A DNA stretch of 64,000 nt from Shouchella hunanensis (GTDB lineage: Bacteria > Bacillota > Bacilli > Bacillales > Bacillaceae_D), in assembly GCF_028735875.1 (NCBI RefSeq), contig NZ_CP117834.1, forward strand, positions 794,001 through 858,000. Reading direction: 5' to 3'. Shown here in pieces: positions 60,133 through 64,000 of this stretch. The position numbers and the translations under genes were made by a program. The first letter of the stretch is position 1. Every line of letters starts with the position of its first letter. The notes beneath the pieces are model-generated. The model was given only the letters and a program-made list of their open reading frames with translations, did not search any database and was not told where the DNA came from.

Positions 60133-60586
60133 AGTGGTCTAACGGCTTTGTCATTTTGACGATTTCTTGTTGATACCCGAATTTTTCGTAAAACGCAACG
60201 GCATGTTCATTCGCTTTAAATACATCTAAAACAATTGTGTGGACCCCTTGTTCCTGAGCCCATTCTTCTGCTTTTTGCATGAGCCGTTTCCCTACGCCTT
60301 TGCCTTCAGCTTCAGGCGTTGTGGCAATAGCCGATATGTACCCCTGTCGCTCATTAGTAAAAAAGTCATTTTGCAAACGCATTTCTAAATATCCTAAGAA
60401 ATGGTGATCATTTTCAGCAATGAACAGGGACAAGTCATCACGCTGAAGAGATTCTAGCAATAACGCCTCCTGTTTTTGTTCCATCACTGTTCGATCGCGG
60501 TGCTTCATTAAATCAAATTGCAAAAATCGTCTCGTTAATGCTTTAACGTTGTTTCGATCTTTTTCTTCAAATGAACGAATTTTCAT
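60131..60586 (-). CDS. GNAT-family N-acetyltransferase
   Basis: A 151-residue acetyltransferase with acetyl-CoA loop TTPEAEGKGVGKRLMQKA (about 86-103) and the helical LDVFKANEHAVAFYEKFGY end. The RBS GGGGG lies 7 nt before the chosen ATG (MKIRSFEEKD). A longer open frame upstream (59 codons) lacks homology-like content. Substrate unknown. Confidence 0.87.
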   Translation of the reverse strand: MKIRSFEEKDRNNVKALTRRFLQFDLMKHRDRTVMEQKQEALLLESLQRDDLSLFIAENDHHFLGYLEMRLQNDFFTNERQGYISAIATTPEAEGKGVGKRLMQKAEEWAQEQGVHTIVLDVFKANEHAVAFYEKFGYQQEIVKMTKPLDH

Positions 60587-60719
60587 AGGCAACCCCCTTG
60601 TTACTACTTTATTGGAAAGAAGGTGTGAATACAAGCGATGAAAGAAGCTAAAGAACGAACCTGAAAAAGACTTAACGATCGCATGTTTGATCATTAAGCC
60701 TATTGTATAACAATCACGC

Positions 60720-61412
60720 CTATGATAATTCCACCGTATCCATCTTCCGAAAGGTGCTATCACCTAAGATATCTGATCGACTAACGGCACCACTAGCCAT
60801 CCGACTTAAAAACACTGCAAGAACCCCCGGCAATAAAAGCGCATTCCCAATGACTGTAAACGCAAGCAACCCGGCAAAAAGAATGAGTTGAAGGAAGCAG
60901 CCCATTGTATACAATGGATACTTTAGCAATAACTTTAAACTAATACCCATAGCTCTTAGTAAGCTCACGTTGTATTTGTTTATGAGTGGAACTGTATAAA
61001 GTTGGCTTAAAAGCACCATTCCTGCAAAATAGCTTTGAAAACAAGCGATTGCAAACGCTACATAGGTTTGCTCTATTGACCAATGCCACCATGAAGCGAT
61101 AAGTATACATGCAAACCCACCGAAAAAGAACGTAAGCCCTAACCCTTTAAAATAATGACGTTTTACGGATATGAAAAACGTTCGTATAAGCGGAACGTTT
61201 TTATTCGTTAGTACCGTTTCCATGCTAGCAGTAGCCGCTAGCCAAACTGGTCCTCCAATAAAAAGCGCAAAGCCGATCGCCAACTGCCACGGCAAAAATA
61301 ATAGAAACGGCACGCATAGAAGAGACACCATTAAACTGATTGAGATAATCGAAACAATATGCTGGTACAAATCTTTAGCAGTTATACGCACTATCGATGT
61401 AACTGAAAACAT
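60720..61412 (-). CDS. DUF624 (YesL-like) membrane protein
   Basis: A 230-residue protein with about five helices, of the DUF624 family often encoded with sugar ABC importers (as yesL with yesOPQ). It is 4 nt downstream of the ATPase gene and is the last gene of the importer unit seen here. Role unknown, possibly assembly or regulation of the importer. No terminator hairpin is obvious after it, before the GNAT gene. Confidence 0.78.
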   Translation of the reverse strand: MFSVTSIVRITAKDLYQHIVSIISISLMVSLLCVPFLLFLPWQLAIGFALFIGGPVWLAATASMETVLTNKNVPLIRTFFISVKRHYFKGLGLTFFFGGFACILIASWWHWSIEQTYVAFAIACFQSYFAGMVLLSQLYTVPLINKYNVSLLRAMGISLKLLLKYPLYTMGCFLQLILFAGLLAFTVIGNALLLPGVLAVFLSRMASGAVSRSDILGDSTFRKMDTVELS

Positions 61413-61416
61413 AGCT

Positions 61417-62505
61417 TCACCCTATCCTTTGTTTCGTTTCTATATCAAACAAATGCATTTTTTCCATTTGAAACGTCATCGCTATGGTTTCACCTGCTTT
61501 AATAAAATTTTCTCCAGCAGTTTTTGAAATAACGGACTGTTCATTAAAGGAGAAGTAAAGAAGGTTCTCTGCCCCTAAATGTTCAAACACATTCACCTTC
61601 ACCTCAACACTCCCTTTTGGGTCTAGCAAAATATGTTCAGGCCGAATGCCAAACATCACTTGTCGATTTACATAGGCACGAACATAGTCTTGTCGATCTA
61701 AGGGAACATCTAAGAGATAGTCGCCCATTTGTAGTTGGTTTTCTGAAAGGACGTAAGCAGGAATAAAATTCATGGCCGGAGAACCGATAAACCCTGCCAC
61801 AAACATATTTTGTGGTCGTGCATATAACTCCTGTGGCGAAGCGATTTGCTGAACTTTTCCTTCATTCATAACCACAATTCGCTCTCCAAGTGTCATCGCT
61901 TCTACTTGGTCGTGAGTGACATACACAATAGTCGCCCCTAATCGTTGATGAAGTTCTGCCAGTTCAATTCGCATTTGCACTCGTAGTTTTGCGTCTAAGT
62001 TAGAAAGTGGTTCATCAAAGAGAAATACTTTAGGATCTCTCACAATAGCTCGACCTAACGCAACCCGCTGACGTTGCCCTCCTGACAACTCTCGCGGCTT
62101 TCGATCGAGTAACTGATCAAGCCCTAATATTTTTGACGCATACGCAACTTTTTCTTCTATTATTGATTTTTCGATTTTCATATTTTTTAAGCCGAAACTT
62201 AAGTTTTGTTCGATGGACATATGAGGGTAAAGCGCATAATCTTGAAACACCATTGCAATGTCTCGATCTTTCGGATGAACGTGGTTAACAAGTTGACCAT
62301 CAATATAGATATTTCCACCTGTTTGCTTCTCAAGCCCAGCAATCATCCGTAGCGATGTCGTTTTTCCACAGCCTGAAGGACCAACGAAAACAAGAAATTC
62401 TTTATCTTTTATTTCGAAAGTTGCTTCGTCAACAGCCGTGAAAATTCCACCTTTTTTCGCATCTGCAAACGTTTTTGTAATCCCTTCAAATACTATCGTT
62501 GCCAT
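61417..62505 (-). CDS. Sugar ABC importer ATPase (MsmX/UgpC type)
   Basis: A 362-residue CUT1-class ATPase. Walker A GPSGCGKTTSLRMI, signature LSGGQRQR, Walker B VFLFDEPLSNLDAKL, and a C-terminal TOBE/regulatory domain (~240-360; FGIRPEHI). Such ATPases energise several sugar importers at once in bacilli. Here it is linked to its own permeases. Confidence 0.93.
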   Translation of the reverse strand: MATIVFEGITKTFADAKKGGIFTAVDEATFEIKDKEFLVFVGPSGCGKTTSLRMIAGLEKQTGGNIYIDGQLVNHVHPKDRDIAMVFQDYALYPHMSIEQNLSFGLKNMKIEKSIIEEKVAYASKILGLDQLLDRKPRELSGGQRQRVALGRAIVRDPKVFLFDEPLSNLDAKLRVQMRIELAELHQRLGATIVYVTHDQVEAMTLGERIVVMNEGKVQQIASPQELYARPQNMFVAGFIGSPAMNFIPAYVLSENQLQMGDYLLDVPLDRQDYVRAYVNRQVMFGIRPEHILLDPKGSVEVKVNVFEHLGAENLLYFSFNEQSVISKTAGENFIKAGETIAMTFQMEKMHLFDIETKQRIG

Positions 62506-62513
62506 TTTTTCAC

Positions 62514-63398
62514 CTACCCTTTCACTGCACCAATCGTAATGCCTTGTAAGAAATACTTTTGTAAGGAAAAAAACAAGATAAACATTGGTAATGCTGCAAT
62601 TACTGAACCGGCCATCATGGCGCCAAAGTCGGTAGCTTCCGCAAATTTAAAGCTCGCTAGTCCAATCTGAATCGTTCTCATTGAACTTGTTTGTGTAACG
62701 AGAAACGGCCAGAAAAATTCATTCCATGTAGCCACAAATGTAAAGATTGCTAACACAGCCAAACCAGGCTTTGAAATCGGTAGAATAATTTTATAAAAGA
62801 TTCGCCACTCACTACAGCCATCAATTCGAGCTGCTTGAATAAGCGTTGTTGGCAAGGTCGACATGTACTGCTTCATTAGAAAGATATTTCCTACAGTCGC
62901 AAACATTGGTAGCATAATCGCTGTGTACGTATTACCCAGCTGAAGCGTATTTACCACAATGATATAAACGGGAATAAGCGTCACTTGTGCTGGAATCATC
63001 ATCGTTCCAAGTAACATCCAAAAAATCGTATTTCTACCTGGAAAACGAAGCTTTGCAAAGGCATAGCCTGCTAGCGAACAGAACAATACATTTGTAAACG
63101 TTAGAACTGTTGAGATAAATAGGCTATTCCCAAGCCACCTCATAGCATCGGTTTCAGTAAAAAAGCGAATATACGTGGCGACTGATGGGTTTTTCGGAAA
63201 CCACTCTGGAGAAAAAGATGCACTCATGGATGTGTCTTTAAAAGACATAACGAGCATCCAATATAACGGAATTAATGTAATGACAATCCAGAACAATAAG
63301 ATAGCGTAACTGACTACTCTTGCTCCTATTCGTTTCCCATTTGCTCGTTTTATTTTTGACTCTTTCTGATGGTGAAAAGCAGGCTGATTCACGCTCAA
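62514..63398 (-). CDS. Sugar ABC importer permease, MalG/AraQ-like
   Basis: A 294-residue inner-membrane permease with six helices. The EAA loop (AARIDGCSEWRIFYKIILPISKPGL, about 188-212) that docks to the ATPase is intact. CUT1 family. It lies between the ATPase and the other permease, which form one unit. Starting residues are polar and basic (cytoplasmic). Substrate unknown; the binding-protein gene should lie beyond the window edge. Confidence 0.93.
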   Translation of the reverse strand: MSVNQPAFHHQKESKIKRANGKRIGARVVSYAILLFWIVITLIPLYWMLVMSFKDTSMSASFSPEWFPKNPSVATYIRFFTETDAMRWLGNSLFISTVLTFTNVLFCSLAGYAFAKLRFPGRNTIFWMLLGTMMIPAQVTLIPVYIIVVNTLQLGNTYTAIMLPMFATVGNIFLMKQYMSTLPTTLIQAARIDGCSEWRIFYKIILPISKPGLAVLAIFTFVATWNEFFWPFLVTQTSSMRTIQIGLASFKFAEATDFGAMMAGSVIAALPMFILFFSLQKYFLQGITIGAVKG

Positions 63399-63409
63399 TG
63401 CCCCCTTTT

Positions 63410-64000
63410 TTAAAATTCGACATTACTTGACATAAGCTTAAATTGAAAGACAGAGGCTAAAATAATAACAATCCCCAGTGCAAATGATTCTGCTGCGGCT
63501 AGCCCAAATTGATAATATTCAAAAGCATGTACATAAATTAAATAAGCAATCGTGGTAGTGGCAAAATTTGGTCCTCCTTGAGTCATTAAGTAAATACTCA
63601 TAAATACTTGAAATGAGCCAATAATCCCCATCACAAGCAAATACAGTGTCGTTGGTTTTAAAAGCGGCATTGTAATATGCTTAAACTGAGACCAACCGCT
63701 AGCATGATCGATATCCGCCGCCTCATATAAAGACTTCGGAATCCCACCAAGGGCAGCTAAATACAAAATAATCCCTGCACCATGACCCGTTAACCAGCTC
63801 ATTAAAATAAGTGAGAATAATGCGGTACTCCTGCTTCCTAACCACATCGTATTCTCTATCCCGATATAATTAAGGATCATATTTAAGAGTCCCATATTTG
63901 TCGGGTCATAAATCCAAAACCAGACAAGAGCCATGGTAACACCAGAAGCAACTGTAGGGAGATATAAAGACGCTTTAAAGAAGGTTTGTACTTTTTTCCC
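63410..64000 (-). CDS. Sugar ABC importer permease, MalF/AraP-like (partial)
   Basis: C-terminal 196 residues of a six-helix CUT1 permease; the 5' end runs off the right edge (the frame is open to 64000, with KVQTFFKASLYLPTVASGVT before the first internal Met). The EAA loop EAADIDHASGWSQFKHITMPLLKPT is present. It is 11 nt upstream of the partner permease. Truncated by the window, not by mutation, as far as can be seen. Confidence 0.9.
   Translation of the reverse strand, partial: GKKVQTFFKASLYLPTVASGVTMALVWFWIYDPTNMGLLNMILNYIGIENTMWLGSRSTALFSLILMSWLTGHGAGIILYLAALGGIPKSLYEAADIDHASGWSQFKHITMPLLKPTTLYLLVMGIIGSFQVFMSIYLMTQGGPNFATTTIAYLIYVHAFEYYQFGLAAAESFALGIVIILASVFQFKLMSSNVEF

Noticed and set aside
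1-64000. CRISPR array, tRNA or rRNA genes, IS elements
   Set aside because: No regularly spaced repeats, cloverleaf-type sequence, transposase or terminal inverted repeats were found by reading.

Overview
The window looks like chromosome of a low-GC, endospore-forming member of the Bacillaceae. The evidence is a Rap/Phr cassette, a GerA-type germinant receptor operon with a sigma-G-like promoter, a YkuD-type L,D-transpeptidase, AGGAGG-type ribosome binding sites with many GTG/TTG starts, and intrinsic terminators after most units. The gene content (BCCT betaine porter, AA10 chitin oxidase, many surface enzymes) would fit an alkaliphilic genus such as Shouchella or Alkalihalobacillus, but that placement is inference. 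I see no rRNA, tRNA, IS element, prophage or CRISPR array.

Layout: 0-6 kb holds Rap/Phr, a BCCT transporter, an RlmN-like radical SAM methylase, a D-2-hydroxyacid dehydrogenase and a MOSC protein. 6-10 kb is an operon of an ECF-like sigma factor, an unusual NG-repeat protein, an MFS exporter and a PanE-like reductase. 10-16 kb is an acid-sugar catabolic cluster (DUF1537 kinase, beta-hydroxyacid dehydrogenase, GntP permease, RpiR regulator, divergent class II aldolase) with near-perfect RpiR-type operators. 16-21.4 kb is a five-gene germinant receptor operon with two B subunits. 21.4-26.5 kb is an ABC exporter with its two-component system. 26.5-38 kb carries a serine hydrolase, acetyltransferase, TetR/MFS pair, VanZ, phosphatase, LysM-CAP protein, AviRa-like rRNA methylase, MBL hydrolase, YkuD (apparently CTG-started), a GDSL hydrolase and a lipoprotein. 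38-47 kb has a cold-shock protein, a nucleotidyltransferase, a Cys-cluster/pentapeptide protein, a repeat-bearing amidase, an amino acid permease and a giant 5'-nucleotidase with chitin-binding modules. 47-50.5 kb is a three-gene glycolipid (LafA/LafB-like) cluster. 51-55 kb has an AA10 LPMO and small enzymes. 55.1-55.5 kb holds a compact, otherwise unannotated type I toxin-antitoxin locus. 55.5-64 kb has an MFS/ArsR-DUF2087 pair sharing a 28-bp operator, a DUF2268 protease, a DMT transporter behind tandem leader terminators, and a sugar ABC importer that runs off the right edge.

The strongest 'hidden' item is the type I toxin-antitoxin system at 55.18-55.49 kb: a 31-residue hydrophobic Hol-Tox/TxpA-like peptide on the minus strand and a convergent, antisense, self-terminating RNA on the plus strand. 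Other points of interest are a Phr precursor with a duplicated signal motif, the sigma factor/NG-repeat operon, and the acid-sugar cluster that uses an FBA-type aldolase where OtnC or PdxA2 would be expected.
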